The notes under the pieces are model-generated. The model searched no databases. It saw only the letters and a list, made by a program, of their open reading frames with translations, and was not told the origin of the DNA. A program made the position numbers and the translations under genes. A stretch of 64,000 nt of DNA from Tessaracoccus lacteus (GTDB lineage: Bacteria; Actinomycetota; Actinomycetes; Propionibacteriales; Propionibacteriaceae), in the NCBI RefSeq assembly GCF_029917005.1, contig NZ_CP123967.1, forward strand, positions 2,852,001-2,916,000. The letters are read 5' to 3'. The first letter of the stretch is position 1. Every line of letters begins with the position of its first letter. Positions 8,566 through 17,095 of the stretch are shown one piece after another.

Positions 8566-9750
8566 TCAGCTGGCCAGGCTGTGGTCGAGGATCGCCTCGA
8601 GCGCCCCTGGCGAGAGGGCGCCGTCGATGGCGAGTTGCGCGGCGCCGCGGACGCCGCCGAGGGACCCCGCCTGCGCGACGGTGATCTGGAGCCCGCGGCT
8701 GGCCAGCGGCAGCGTGCGGGCGAAGACCGACTCGCGGACGCCGGCGAGCACGGGCTCCCCTGCCGCGACGATCTCGCCGCCGAGGACGACGACGGCCGGG
8801 TTGAACAGGGCCGTGCAGGTGGCGAGCACGTCGCCGATCGCGCGGCCGGCGGTGCGCAGGGCACGCACGGCGCGCAGGTCGCCGCGTCGCACGGACTCGA
8901 CGACGTCGCGCGGGGTCTGCACGTCGAGACCCTCGGCCTGCAGCGCCTGGGTGATGGCAAGGCCGCCGGCCACGGTCTCGAGGCAGCCCCTGTTGCCGCA
9001 GCGGCAGGGGCGGCCGTCCGCGGCGGGAGAGTAGGCGTGACCGAGGTCGCCGGCCGCGCCATCGGCCCCGTGGAGGAGACGGCCGCCCGAGATGATGCCC
9101 GCGCCGATACCGGTGCCGAGCTTCACGAAGAGCAGGTCGTCCACGCCCGGGTGGGCGGCCGCCCGCTCGCCGAGAGCCATCACGTTGGCGTCGTTGTCGA
9201 CGAAGACGGGGCAGCCGATTCTCGCGGAGATCCGGCCCCTCGCGTCGTACCCGTCCCAGCCGGGCATGATGGGCGGGCTGGCGGGCAACCCGCTGGCGTG
9301 GTCGACTGGGCCGGGAAGACCGACGCCCGCCGTCCTGACGGACCCCGGCGCGATGCCGGCCCCGGACACCAGCTCGCCGAGTCGGCTGACGACGAGCTCC
9401 ATGACGACGGCCGGCCCCTCCGCGATGCTCACGTCGTCGCTCGCATCGGCGAGGACGCGACCGGAGAAGTCCGTCACGGCGTAGGTGGCGTGGTTAGCGC
9501 CGAGGTCGACGGCGAGGGCGTGGTTGCCCTCGACGTCGAACTCGAACGCGGCAGAGGGGCGTCCCCGGGTGGCAGCCGAGTGCTCGGCCTCGCGGATGAG
9601 CCCTGCGTCGAGCAGCAGGTCCAGCCGCTGGCTGACCGTGGTGCGCGCCTGGCCCGTGAGGTCCGCAAGCTGGCTGCGGGTGCGCGGCCGCAGGTCACGC
9701 AGGATGCTCAACACATGTCCGGCGCTGCCGGGGGCATGCTGGGTCTCCAT
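8566..9750 (-). CDS. ROK-family transcriptional regulator
   Basis: 394 residues. An N-terminal winged helix (SILRDLRPRTRSQLADLTGQ, then TTVSQRLDLLLDAGLI, about residues 14-60) precedes a ROK sugar-kinase-like domain. That domain has a modified phosphate loop (VDLGANHATYAV), the NDAN segment (FVDNDANVMALGE) and a zinc-type CRCGNRGCLE motif. Members are usually repressors released by a sugar or sugar phosphate. The start is ATG 9750 with GAGGAG upstream. It lies 29 bases after the symporter gene and 38 bases before the deglycosidase fusion, so it is co-transcribed with them. It likely controls this arm, possibly through the palindrome at 11231-11243. A much longer open frame runs upstream to 11421, but that extension is a shadow of the symporter gene. 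Confidence 0.9.
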   Translation of the reverse strand: METQHAPGSAGHVLSILRDLRPRTRSQLADLTGQARTTVSQRLDLLLDAGLIREAEHSAATRGRPSAAFEFDVEGNHALAVDLGANHATYAVTDFSGRVLADASDDVSIAEGPAVVMELVVSRLGELVSGAGIAPGSVRTAGVGLPGPVDHASGLPASPPIMPGWDGYDARGRISARIGCPVFVDNDANVMALGERAAAHPGVDDLLFVKLGTGIGAGIISGGRLLHGADGAAGDLGHAYSPAADGRPCRCGNRGCLETVAGGLAITQALQAEGLDVQTPRDVVESVRRGDLRAVRALRTAGRAIGDVLATCTALFNPAVVVLGGEIVAAGEPVLAGVRESVFARTLPLASRGLQITVAQAGSLGGVRGAAQLAIDGALSPGALEAILDHSLAS

Positions 9751-9779
9751 CGTCGCTCCTCTCCCTCTGCCTCCCTCCC

Positions 9780-11204
9780 TCAGGCCTCGTCGGTCGTCTG
9801 CTGAGCCGCCTGGCGCGCCCGGAGACGGGCGGTGATCTCCGCGTACTTCTGCTCGGTGATCGGGTAGAGGGCGACAGGGATGATGGCGAGCAGGCTCGCG
9901 GCCGCCGGGAAGAGGTTGACCGTGACGTTGATGCCGAGCGCGGCGACCTCGGTCTGCTGCTGGTTGGCGACGTAGCCGAACGCGCCGAGCAGCATTGCGC
10001 CCATAGCCCCGCCGACCGCGGAGGCGATCTTGGTGCCCATGGAGGTGGCCGCGTAGGCGGTGCCGTCGCTGCGGACGCCGGTCTTGTCCTGGGCGTAGTC
10101 GATGGCGTCGGGCACCATGGACATCAGGACCGGGACGGCGAAGTTGCCGAGGCCGTACAGGGCGGTGAGCAGGATGACGAGCGTCAGGTTCGACGGGTCG
10201 ACGAAGAACAGCAGGATGGTCGGGATCGCCGTGATGGTGAGCGACAGGATGACCGTCTTCTTCTTGCCGAGCGTCTTCGACAGGCGGGCGAAGCACGCGA
10301 TGCCGATCGCGCCCATGATCGAGGGCAGCATCATCAGCGGGGCGATGAGGTCGTAGCGGCCCATCAGGTAGATGTAGTAGTAGATGACCACTGCGAGGCG
10401 GCCGAACAGGTTGGTCAGGCTGAGGAACAGCGCAACGGTCACGAGCATCAGCGGCTTGTTGCCGAGGACGACCTTCAGGGTCTCCTTCAGCGGAACGCGC
10501 GTCTCGGAGATCTGGGGCTGGATGATCTCCTTCGACTTGGCGAAGACCAGCCAGAACATCGGCACGGCGATGCAGGCGAGGATCGCGGCGGTGATCGTGA
10601 AGCCCGTGGTGGTGGTGGTCTCGCCGTCGCCGACGCCGGAGAAGTGAAGGACCAGGGGCATCGTCAGGGCGCTGAGTGCGACGGCGCCGAGGTTGGTGCC
10701 GATCATGCGGAACGACATCAGAGACACGCGCTCGTCGCCGTCGCGGGTCATGACGGAGGCCAGGGCGCCGTAGGGCAGGTTGACGGCCGAGTACATGAAG
10801 CCCATGAAGAGGTAGGTGGCGCCGGCCCAGAGGAACTTGGTGACGTCTCCGCCGGGGACGGTCATGAAGGTCAGGACGACGCTCACGGCCAGGATCGGGG
10901 AGGCGTAGAGGAGCCAGGGCCGGAAGCGCCCGTGCTTGGTGGGGTGGCGCTCGGCGTAGGCGCCCAGCAGCGGGTCGAAGAGTGCGTCGGCGACGCGCGC
11001 GACCAGCATGAGGATGCCGACGGACCCCGCGGCGAGGCCGACGTTGTCGGTGTAGAAGAGGACGAGGTAGGACGAGGCGAGGCTCCACATCAGCTGGCTG
11101 GCGAAGTCGCCGAGGCCATAGGTCAGCTTGGTCCCGAAGGACAGCTTGCCTTCGGTCGAGGGAGCCACAGCACCATTGTGCTGCTCGGTGGTCGTATGGG
11201 TCAT
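9780..11204 (-). CDS. GPH-family glycoside/sugar:cation symporter (MelB/UidB type)
   Basis: 474 residues with 12 likely TM helices. The N-terminus KLTYGLGDFASQLMWSLASS is the family hallmark (tYglGdfa.n..w), and DPLLGAYAERHPTKHGRFRPW (cytoplasmic loop 2-3, with D-P-x-x-G and the GRxRPW end) confirms the glycoside-pentoside-hexuronide family. Members import glycosides, galactosides or glucuronides with sodium or protons. As first gene of the operon with a ROK regulator and the deglycosidase fusion, it is the probable importer of the glycoside handled by this locus. Start ATG 11204. A 13-bp palindrome at 11231-11243 lies just upstream and probably marks the promoter region. Confidence 0.92.
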   Translation of the reverse strand: MTHTTTEQHNGAVAPSTEGKLSFGTKLTYGLGDFASQLMWSLASSYLVLFYTDNVGLAAGSVGILMLVARVADALFDPLLGAYAERHPTKHGRFRPWLLYASPILAVSVVLTFMTVPGGDVTKFLWAGATYLFMGFMYSAVNLPYGALASVMTRDGDERVSLMSFRMIGTNLGAVALSALTMPLVLHFSGVGDGETTTTTGFTITAAILACIAVPMFWLVFAKSKEIIQPQISETRVPLKETLKVVLGNKPLMLVTVALFLSLTNLFGRLAVVIYYYIYLMGRYDLIAPLMMLPSIMGAIGIACFARLSKTLGKKKTVILSLTITAIPTILLFFVDPSNLTLVILLTALYGLGNFAVPVLMSMVPDAIDYAQDKTGVRSDGTAYAATSMGTKIASAVGGAMGAMLLGAFGYVANQQQTEVAALGINVTVNLFPAAASLLAIIPVALYPITEQKYAEITARLRARQAAQQTTDEA

Positions 11205-11230
11205 GTCGAATGTCTTCTCTCAATGGAACA

Positions 11231-11243
11231 CAACACTGTGTTG
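11231..11243 (-). promoter_or_regulatory. Candidate operator, perfect palindrome upstream of the symporter operon
   Basis: CAACAC and GTGTTG flank a single T. It lies 27-39 bases before the symporter start on the minus strand, where a repressor would act. Its sequence differs from the TTATGCA sites of the right arm, so a different protein is expected to bind, most simply the ROK regulator encoded in this operon. Confidence 0.4.
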
Positions 11244-11287
11244 CCGGCCAGCGGCCGACAGGGACGGGAGCCTGTCCCGGCCCTGGC

Positions 11288-11313
11288 GCCGCCCCGCGAG
11301 GATGCGGGGCGGC
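11288..11313 (-). terminator. Hairpin after the Gfo/Idh/MocA gene
   Basis: GCCGCCCCGC (11288-11297) and GCGGGGCGGC (11304-11313) form a perfect 10-bp stem with a 6-base loop. It follows the stop at 11363 on the minus strand and precedes the symporter promoter, separating two units. There is no T tract. Confidence 0.55.
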
Positions 11314-11362
11314 ACCGGTTGAGTGGCCCTGCCGGGCCGACGGATGACCGTCTGAGCTGGGC

Positions 11363-12538
11363 TCAGGCGGGCTGGTAGTTCTGGGCGGCGATCGCGGCCG
11401 CCTCGCCGTCGAGGTCCTCATCCAGGCCAGCGGGCTGGTTGAAGTAGACGGGTCGCCCGGTCCTGGCGGAGGTGTAGATCGCGTCGAGGATCTCGGAGAC
11501 GACGCAGGCCTGCTCGGCGGTCACGAGCGGCTCGGTGCCGTTGGTGATCGCGTCCAGCCACTGGCCGGCCTCCAGGCCGCCCATGTAGCTGAAGCCGGAC
11601 TGGGACTCGCCGCCGAGGCCGAAGTAGGCCGCGCCCTGCTCGGGCTGCGTGTTGACGAGCATGCCGCCCTGCACCGAGTTGAGCGTGACGAGCTGGTCCG
11701 AGCCCTTCTGCACAACGTCGATCCCGCCGTCGGTGCCGAACAGCTCGACACAGGACTCACGCGACTCGGGCACGTTCAGCGCCCAGGAGGCGCGAACCTG
11801 CAGCGAGGCGCCGTTGGTGAAGCGGACGAAGCCGAAGGCGGAGTCCTCGACGGTGTAGGTCTCGGGGTTCCACGGGCCGGCCGCGTTGCCCTCGGGCTTG
11901 TCACCCAGCTTGTAGTTCACGACGCCGGTGACGGACTCGACCTCGTAGTTGCCCATGTACCAGAGCGCCAGGTCGATCGCGTGTCCGCCGAGGTCGATCA
12001 GCGGGCCGCCGCCCTGCTTCTCCTTGTCGGTGAAGACGCCCCAGATCGGGACGCCGCGACGACGGACGGCGTGCGCCGCGCCGGCGTAGATCTCGCCGAG
12101 GCGACCCTCGTCGACGAGCTTGCGGATGTACTGCGACTCGTTGCGGAAGCGGTACTGGTAGCCGACGGACAGGGTCTTGCCCGACTTCTCGGCGGCCGCG
12201 ACCATGCGTCGCGCCTCCTCGCCGGTGATGGCCATCGGCTTCTCGCACAGGACGTGCTTGCCGGCCTCGAGCGCGGCGACGGTGATCTCGCAGTGGGTGT
12301 TGTTCCAGGTGCACACGTGGACGATGTCGATCGACTCGTCGGCGAGCAGCTGGTGGTAGTCGGTGGTGACGTAGGAGTCGGCCGAGCCGTACTTGGCCTG
12401 CGCGTCCTTCGCGCGGTCCTCGTCGATGTCGCAGAAGCCGACGATTTCGGCCTTGTCGGGGTGCTGCGCGAGCCCGACGAGGTGCTTCTGGGTTCCGATG
12501 AAGCCCAGGCCCACGATGCCGATGCGGTGTTTCGTCAT
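11363..12538 (-). CDS. Gfo/Idh/MocA-family NAD(P)-dependent sugar oxidoreductase (candidate glycoside 3-dehydrogenase)
   Basis: 391 residues. The Rossmann fold starts with IGIVGLGFIG (6-15). CEKP with K100 and the D182/H186 pair in IDLGGHAID form the family active site. The C-terminal alpha/beta domain ends near residue 370. In C-glycoside degraders such as strain PUE, a Gfo/Idh/MocA enzyme (DgpA) oxidises the sugar C3-OH before deglycosylation, and related enzymes also reduce 3-ketoglucose to glucose. Either role is plausible here. It is transcribed divergently from the ROK regulator at 12681 and shares its operator region. The ribosome site is GGAGG before ATG 12538. No signal peptide is seen, so it is cytoplasmic. 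Confidence 0.9.
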   Translation of the reverse strand: MTKHRIGIVGLGFIGTQKHLVGLAQHPDKAEIVGFCDIDEDRAKDAQAKYGSADSYVTTDYHQLLADESIDIVHVCTWNNTHCEITVAALEAGKHVLCEKPMAITGEEARRMVAAAEKSGKTLSVGYQYRFRNESQYIRKLVDEGRLGEIYAGAAHAVRRRGVPIWGVFTDKEKQGGGPLIDLGGHAIDLALWYMGNYEVESVTGVVNYKLGDKPEGNAAGPWNPETYTVEDSAFGFVRFTNGASLQVRASWALNVPESRESCVELFGTDGGIDVVQKGSDQLVTLNSVQGGMLVNTQPEQGAAYFGLGGESQSGFSYMGGLEAGQWLDAITNGTEPLVTAEQACVVSEILDAIYTSARTGRPVYFNQPAGLDEDLDGEAAAIAAQNYQPA

Positions 12539-12569
12539 TGAAGTCCTCCAGGGGTGATGTTATGACCAC

Positions 12570-12590
12570 GTCTGTCGTAACAAGACAGAC
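12570..12590. promoter_or_regulatory. Second palindrome in the divergent Gfo/Idh-ROK promoter region
   Basis: GTCTGTC (12570-12576) and GACAGAC (12584-12590) are perfect 7-bp arms around a 7-base spacer, directly abutting the TTATGCA operator. The same arm length and spacer suggest another dimeric regulator, but a hairpin in the 5' leader of the leftward transcript is an alternative. Confidence 0.4.
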
Positions 12591-12613
12591 CTTATGCACG
12601 TTCCGTGCATAAG
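12591..12613. promoter_or_regulatory. ROK operator in the divergent promoter (TTATGCA-N7-TGCATAA)
   Basis: CTTATGCACG (12591-12600) and CGTGCATAAG (12604-12613) are perfect 10-bp arms with spacer TTC. It lies between the oppositely oriented Gfo/Idh gene and ROK regulator; a TAGAAT -10 box for the rightward gene follows at 12622-12627, so the site overlaps the -35 position. The core TTATGCA-N7-TGCATAA recurs at 13972-13992. Confidence 0.7.
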
Positions 12614-12680
12614 TCAACCCCTAGAATGGAACCCGGTTGCGGAAGGTCTGGCAGCAACCATCCGAAGGAGGCTGAAGAGC

Positions 12681-13946
12681 GTGGTCGCGCCGTCACATCA
12701 GGACCCCTGGGCCCAGGTATCAGAGGTTGTCCGCCTCATTCACAGCGGCGAGGCACGCACCCGCCCGGAGCTGGCCGAGAACACGCGGCTCGGTCGCAAC
12801 ATCATCACGCAGCGCATCCAGTCCGCCCTCGACCTCGGGCTCATCCGGCCGTCGGGTGAGCAGCGGAGCCGCGGCGGTCGCGGCGCCGAGGTGTACGAGT
12901 TCTCCGGCGACCAGGGGCGCATCCTGGCCGCCACGATCGGCACCGCCGAGCTGCGCGTCGCGCTGACCGACCTCGACCTGCAGATCATCGAGTCCCGGAG
13001 GATCGAGTGGGATCTGATGGTCAGCCCGCAGGCAACCTGCGAGCGTGTGGCCACCGAGATGGAGGACCTGCTGCGCGCCCACCCGGAACACGCGGCCTGG
13101 GGCGTCGGCATCGGGGTCCCGACCCCGGTCCAGCCCGTGACCGGCCGGACGATCGGCCCCCTCATCGCCGGACCTCACGCCCTGGAGTGGGCGACGAAGC
13201 TCGACATCCGCACGTGGTTCACCCAGCGGATGAACTCGCCGGTGTGGACTGAGTCCATCTCCAACCTGGCTACGCTCGGAGCCGCCGCCGAGCCCGACTC
13301 CCCGAGCGACCTCCTCTACGTCAGGATGGGGCGAGGGGTCAGCGCGGGCATCATCTCCGGAGGCCGCCTGCACCGGGGAGCGGATGCGCTGGCCGGCGAG
13401 ATCACGCACCTGACCGTCGACCCCTCATCGACCCAGATCTGCCTCTGCGGCCGGATCGGATGCCTCGACACCTTCGCCTCCCAGTGGGCGGTCGAGGCCG
13501 CGGCGGGCCGCCTCCTGATGAGCGGCGACGGCGGGGCCCTCGAGTCGAGGGCGGTCACCGTCGCGGACGTGGTGGCGGCGGCCGAGGCCGGCGACCCCGG
13601 CTGCGTCGACCTCATCCTGAGGGCGGCCGACGCGACGGGCCGCGCGCTCGCATCGGCCGTCACCTGGTTCAACCCCCGGCGGGTGGTTGTCGGCGGCAAC
13701 GCGCTGGCTATGAGCCACCTGTTCACGGGGGCGCTGACCCGGACGCTGAACGCGCAGGCACCGGCCGGCGCACTCCAGAACCTGGATCTCACACAGGGAT
13801 CCGCTGAGCGCACAGAGGAACTGCGCGGCGCAGCCGCGCTCGTCACCGAGACGCTGCTCTCACCCTCCTACCTCATGGAGTGGGGCCCGGGCGGCTTCCC
13901 GATCGACGTGACGAAGATCCTCGATCGCTATCCGCTACTTGTGTAG
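12681..13946 (+). CDS. ROK-family transcriptional regulator of the C-glycoside locus
   Basis: 421 residues from GTG 12681, which has AAGGAGG at 12664-12670. The frame is open further upstream, but that part crosses the operator. A winged helix at the N-terminus (EVVRLIHSGEARTRPELAEN, then NIITQRIQSALDLGLIRP) is followed by a ROK domain with a degenerate phosphate loop, GVGIGVPTPV and a zinc-type CLCGRIGCLD motif. It sits between two TTATGCA-N7-TGCATAA palindromes: one in its own divergent promoter and one at the promoter of the downstream operon. It is therefore the obvious candidate repressor for both, with an inducer that is a sugar or keto-sugar from the pathway. DNA binding by this protein is inferred, not shown. 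Confidence 0.9.
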   Translation: MVAPSHQDPWAQVSEVVRLIHSGEARTRPELAENTRLGRNIITQRIQSALDLGLIRPSGEQRSRGGRGAEVYEFSGDQGRILAATIGTAELRVALTDLDLQIIESRRIEWDLMVSPQATCERVATEMEDLLRAHPEHAAWGVGIGVPTPVQPVTGRTIGPLIAGPHALEWATKLDIRTWFTQRMNSPVWTESISNLATLGAAAEPDSPSDLLYVRMGRGVSAGIISGGRLHRGADALAGEITHLTVDPSSTQICLCGRIGCLDTFASQWAVEAAAGRLLMSGDGGALESRAVTVADVVAAAEAGDPGCVDLILRAADATGRALASAVTWFNPRRVVVGGNALAMSHLFTGALTRTLNAQAPAGALQNLDLTQGSAERTEELRGAAALVTETLLSPSYLMEWGPGGFPIDVTKILDRYPLLV

Positions 13947-13954
13947 GGACTTCC

Positions 13955-14002
13955 TTGCAAACCTCCTGTACTTATGCATATAGTGTGCATAAGTACAGGA
14001 GG
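13955..14002 (+). promoter_or_regulatory. Promoter with overlapping ROK operator for the isomerase-kinase-deglycosidase-oxidase operon
   Basis: A -35 box TTGCAA (13955-13960) and a -10 box TATAGT (13979-13984) are 18 bases apart. The -10 lies inside the 7-base spacer of a palindrome with perfect 17-bp arms: CCTCCTGTACTTATGCA (13962-13978) and TGCATAAGTACAGGAGG (13986-14002). The inner part is the same TTATGCA-N7-TGCATAA as at 12591-12613. A repressor bound here would cover the promoter. The long arms could also fold in RNA and end transcription from the regulator gene, which stops at 13946. Confidence 0.75.
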
Positions 14003-14078
14003 GCGAGCGCTCTCCGCGGGCAGAGTGGCCACACCGGTGTGCCAGCTGTCGTACCAGAGGATCCTGGAGAGATTCACC

Positions 14079-15080
14079 ATGTCGCGATTGGTCACTCTGT
14101 TCACCGGCCAGTGGGCCGACCTGCCCTTCGAGGAGGTGTGTCGGCGGGCCTCCGAGTGGGGGTTCGACGGCCTTGAGGTCGCCTGCTCCGGCGATCACCT
14201 GGACGTGTGGGCGGCCGCCGAGGACGACGCCTACCTAGCGTCGAAGCAGGAGACGCTCGCCCGCTACGGGCTCGAGGTCTACGCGATCAGCAACCACCTC
14301 ACCGGCCAGGCCGTCTGCGACGACCCGATCGACGCCCGCCATCAGGGCATCCTGTCCGCCCGCACATGGGGAGACGGCGACCCCGAGGGCGTCCGGCAGC
14401 GGGCGGCCGAGGAGCTGAAGGTCACCGCGGTCGCCGCGCGCAGGTTGGGCGCGAAGGTCGTCACCGGCTTCACCGGATCGAAGATCTGGAAGTACGTCGC
14501 GATGTTCCCGCCGGCCAGCGAGGACATGATCGCCGACGGCTACGCCGACTTCGCCCGACGCTTCAACCCCATCATGGACGCCTTTGAGGACAACGGCGTG
14601 CGGTTCGCGCTCGAGGTCCACCCCTCCGAGATCGCCTACGACTACTGGACCACGAAGGCGACGCTCGAGGCGATCGGACACCGCGAGGTGTTCGGCCTGA
14701 ACTTCGACCCCAGCCACATGAACTGGCAGCAGCTCGACGCCGCCGGTTTCCTCGTCGACTTCGCCGACCGCATCTACCACGTGCACTGCAAGGACTCGAA
14801 GCGCCGCTTCAACGGTCGCAACGCCCCGCTCGGCTCGCACCTGCCCTGGGGAGACCCGCGACGCGGCTGGGACTTCGTCTCCGCCGGCCGCGGCGACTGT
14901 GACTGGGAGGCCCTGTTCCGCACCATCAACGCGATCGGCTACGACGGCCCCGTCTCCGTCGAATGGGAGGACGCCGGGATGGAGCGCTTCGTCGGCGCCC
15001 CCCAGGCGTTGCAGTTCGTGCGCGATAACTGGCTCGTCCCCCCGACCGCGGCGTTCGACTCCGCCTTCTCCAACCGCTGA
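14079..15080 (+). CDS. Sugar phosphate isomerase/epimerase-like TIM-barrel protein
   Basis: 333 residues of the xylose-isomerase-like (AP endonuclease 2) superfamily. The chosen start is ATG 14079 (TGGAGAGATTCACC upstream); the frame also opens at 13974, but that start lies inside the operator. Metal-ligand candidates are visible: E in [10 protein letters not shown] in [10 protein letters not shown] in [10 protein letters not shown] in VSVEWEDAG. The order E-D-H-E fits. It is first in an operon with a sugar kinase and deglycosidase subunits. Relatives in oxidative glycoside pathways act on 3-keto sugars (lyase, hydratase or isomerase steps), so it may process the 3-keto or anhydro sugar released by the deglycosidase, or be a further 3-keto-glycoside lyase. 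The exact reaction cannot be told. Confidence 0.85.
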   Translation: MSRLVTLFTGQWADLPFEEVCRRASEWGFDGLEVACSGDHLDVWAAAEDDAYLASKQETLARYGLEVYAISNHLTGQAVCDDPIDARHQGILSARTWGDGDPEGVRQRAAEELKVTAVAARRLGAKVVTGFTGSKIWKYVAMFPPASEDMIADGYADFARRFNPIMDAFEDNGVRFALEVHPSEIAYDYWTTKATLEAIGHREVFGLNFDPSHMNWQQLDAAGFLVDFADRIYHVHCKDSKRRFNGRNAPLGSHLPWGDPRRGWDFVSAGRGDCDWEALFRTINAIGYDGPVSVEWEDAGMERFVGAPQALQFVRDNWLVPPTAAFDSAFSNR

Positions 15081-15091
15081 GGAGCACCACC

Positions 15092-16090
15092 ATGGACACG
15101 AACACGGCAGAACTCACCGTCGGCGTCGACATCGGCGGCACCAAGATCGCGGCCGGAGTCGTCGACGCACACGGCCAGATCCTGGCTCACGCCTACCGCG
15201 CCACCGACCCCCACGATCCCCGGCAGATCGAAGGCGCGGTCGCCGAGACCGTCGAGGAACTGCGCTCGCAGTACCCGCAGGTCGACGCGGTCGGCGTCGC
15301 GGCGGCCGGCTTCGTTGGCTCCGACCGCACCACGATGCTGTTCGCCCCCAACATCGCCTGGCGCAACCACCCGCTCGGATCGATCCTGACCGACCGCATC
15401 GGGCTGCCCGTCGTCATCGAGAACGACGCCAACGCGGCCGCCTGGGCCGAGTACCGGTTCGGGCAGGGACGAGGGGCCGACAGCATGGTCATGCTCACGC
15501 TCGGCACGGGGCTGGGCGGCGCCATCATCAGCAATGGCCAGCTGATCCGCGGATCCTTCGGGGCGGCCGCGGAGCTCGGCCACATGACGATCGTCCCCGA
15601 CGGGCACTTCTGCGGCTGCGGTCAGGAGGGCTGCTGGGAGGCGTACGCGTCGGGCACCGCGCTGGCGAAGCTGGCACGCTCGGTCGCCGTCGCCGACCCC
15701 GACGGCGCGCAGGCCATGCTCGCCGCAGCGGGGGGCGACCAGATCGTCGGCGCCCACGTGACCGCCGCGGCGCGCCAGGGCGACCCGCTCGCCCTCAGCC
15801 TGCTCACGCGTTTCGGGCACTACCTCGGCGTCGGCATCGCGACGCTCACGGCGGTGGTCGATCCCGCGGTGGTCGTCGTGGGCGGGGGCATCGCCGCCGT
15901 GGCAGGGGACCTGATCCTCCCGTCGGCCCGCACGTCGTTCCTCAACAACCTGTCGGGTCGCGGATTCCGCGGGGAGCCGCGGATCGTGACCGCCGACCTC
16001 GGCAACGACGCCGGCATCATCGGCGCGGCGGACTCCGCGCGCGTCCCGGCCCGCACCACGGAGCGCGTCCTCGAGGGGGCCGCGCGATGA
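15092..16090 (+). CDS. ROK-family sugar kinase (glucokinase-like)
   Basis: 332 residues without a DNA-binding domain. The intact phosphate loop VGVDIGGTKIAAGVVD is at residues 10-25. ENDANAAAWAEY carries the catalytic-base region, LGTGLGGAII is the second phosphate motif, and GHMTIVPDG plus CGCGQEGCWE form the ROK zinc site. Intact nucleotide motifs and the lack of a winged helix mark it as a kinase, unlike the two ROK regulators nearby. It would phosphorylate glucose regenerated from the released 3-keto sugar and so feed it to glycolysis. It begins 11 bases after the isomerase gene, and its stop overlaps the start of the alpha-subunit gene (ATGA), indicating tight coupling. Confidence 0.93.
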   Translation: MDTNTAELTVGVDIGGTKIAAGVVDAHGQILAHAYRATDPHDPRQIEGAVAETVEELRSQYPQVDAVGVAAAGFVGSDRTTMLFAPNIAWRNHPLGSILTDRIGLPVVIENDANAAAWAEYRFGQGRGADSMVMLTLGTGLGGAIISNGQLIRGSFGAAAELGHMTIVPDGHFCGCGQEGCWEAYASGTALAKLARSVAVADPDGAQAMLAAAGGDQIVGAHVTAAARQGDPLALSLLTRFGHYLGVGIATLTAVVDPAVVVVGGGIAAVAGDLILPSARTSFLNNLSGRGFRGEPRIVTADLGNDAGIIGAADSARVPARTTERVLEGAAR

Positions 16091-17094
16091 GCGGCATCAG
16101 GACCTCCGTCAGCCTGTACAGCCTGCAGGACTCCTACGCGCGCGGCCGCGTCGACCTGGCCTCGGCGCTCGCCTTCGTCGCCGACACCGGCGCGACGGGC
16201 GTCGAGCTGATCAGCGACCAGATGATCGTCGGCACGCCGTTCCCCACGGACGAGACGGTCGCCGCCTGGCGCACGGCGCTGGACGCCTCCGGACTGGCCC
16301 CGGTCTGCAACGACATCTTCATCAACTCCACGCTGTACGCCAACCGCGTCCTGCGGCCCCGCGAGCAGCTCGAGCTGCTGAAGCGCGACCTCGACGTCAG
16401 CGCCCGGCTCGGCTTCGACCTCGTGCGCCTCGTCTCCGACACATCCGCCGAGGTCACGCTCGCGGCGCTGCCGTACGCGGAGGGGCTCGGCGTCACGATG
16501 GCCCTGGAGGTGCACGCGGGGATGAGCTTCGACAGCCCCGGCACCGCCGGGTGGATCGCCATGATGCGCGCGGCCCAGTCGGAGCGGCTCGGGCTGGTCG
16601 TCGATACGGGCATCTTCTGCCACCGGCACCCGCGCGTCAGCACGCAGTACTTCCTGGGGCTCGGGCTGACTCCCGCCGTCGCCACGAGGATCGACGAGCT
16701 GTTCGCCGAGCACGGCGACACCATGCGGCTGTTCAGCCAGGGCGGGCAGATGGTGTTCCCCGACGACCTGACCGCGCTCTTCAGCGGCCCCGTCGACGGC
16801 GAGTATGCCTTCTTCTCCACCGGCTACGAGAACACCCCACTCACAGTGCTCGACGAGTACGCGCCCTATATCCGGCACGTGCACGGCAAGTTCTTCGAGA
16901 TGACGGGTGGCGAGGAGTACTCGATCGACTACCGGGCCGTCGTGCAGGCCCTCCACGGAATCGGCTACACCGGCTACATCTCCAGCGAGTACGAGGGGAA
17001 CCGGTTCGTCCCCGTCGACGGTGCCGTCGACGACCAGGGCCAGGTCAGGGCCCATCAACGCCTGCTCAGCCAGCTCGTCGCGGAAGTGGAGTGA
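16087..17094 (+). CDS. C-glycoside deglycosidase alpha subunit (CarB/DgpB-like TIM barrel)
   Basis: 335 residues. The start is ATG 16087, overlapping the kinase stop. Metal ligands are E141 (ALEVHAG), D173 (VVDTGIF), H266 (HVHGKFF) and E301 (ISSEYEG), matching E311/D343/H430/E466 of the fused enzyme at 7013-8527. The E-x-x-GN/GH end of strand 8 is also shared. In known systems this chain holds the divalent metal and active site, and pairs with the small DUF6379 chain that follows here after one base. The predicted reaction is cleavage of a 3-keto-C-glycoside to aglycone plus a 1,5-anhydro-hexenulose. It is cytoplasmic, with no signal peptide. The family call is strong; the substrate is unknown and could also be an O-glycoside. 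Confidence 0.85.
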   Translation: MSGIRTSVSLYSLQDSYARGRVDLASALAFVADTGATGVELISDQMIVGTPFPTDETVAAWRTALDASGLAPVCNDIFINSTLYANRVLRPREQLELLKRDLDVSARLGFDLVRLVSDTSAEVTLAALPYAEGLGVTMALEVHAGMSFDSPGTAGWIAMMRAAQSERLGLVVDTGIFCHRHPRVSTQYFLGLGLTPAVATRIDELFAEHGDTMRLFSQGGQMVFPDDLTALFSGPVDGEYAFFSTGYENTPLTVLDEYAPYIRHVHGKFFEMTGGEEYSIDYRAVVQALHGIGYTGYISSEYEGNRFVPVDGAVDDQGQVRAHQRLLSQLVAEVE

Positions 17095-17095
17095 C

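Noticed and set aside
8566..11421. A 951-codon open frame on the minus strand
   Set aside because: Only its last 394 codons (from ATG 9750) are the ROK regulator. The upstream part is Arg/Pro/His-rich and is the shadow of the symporter gene in another frame.
14899..17094. A 731-codon frame spanning kinase and alpha subunit
   Set aside because: The first 390 codons are an Arg/Pro-rich out-of-frame reading of the kinase gene; only the last 335 are the alpha subunit.
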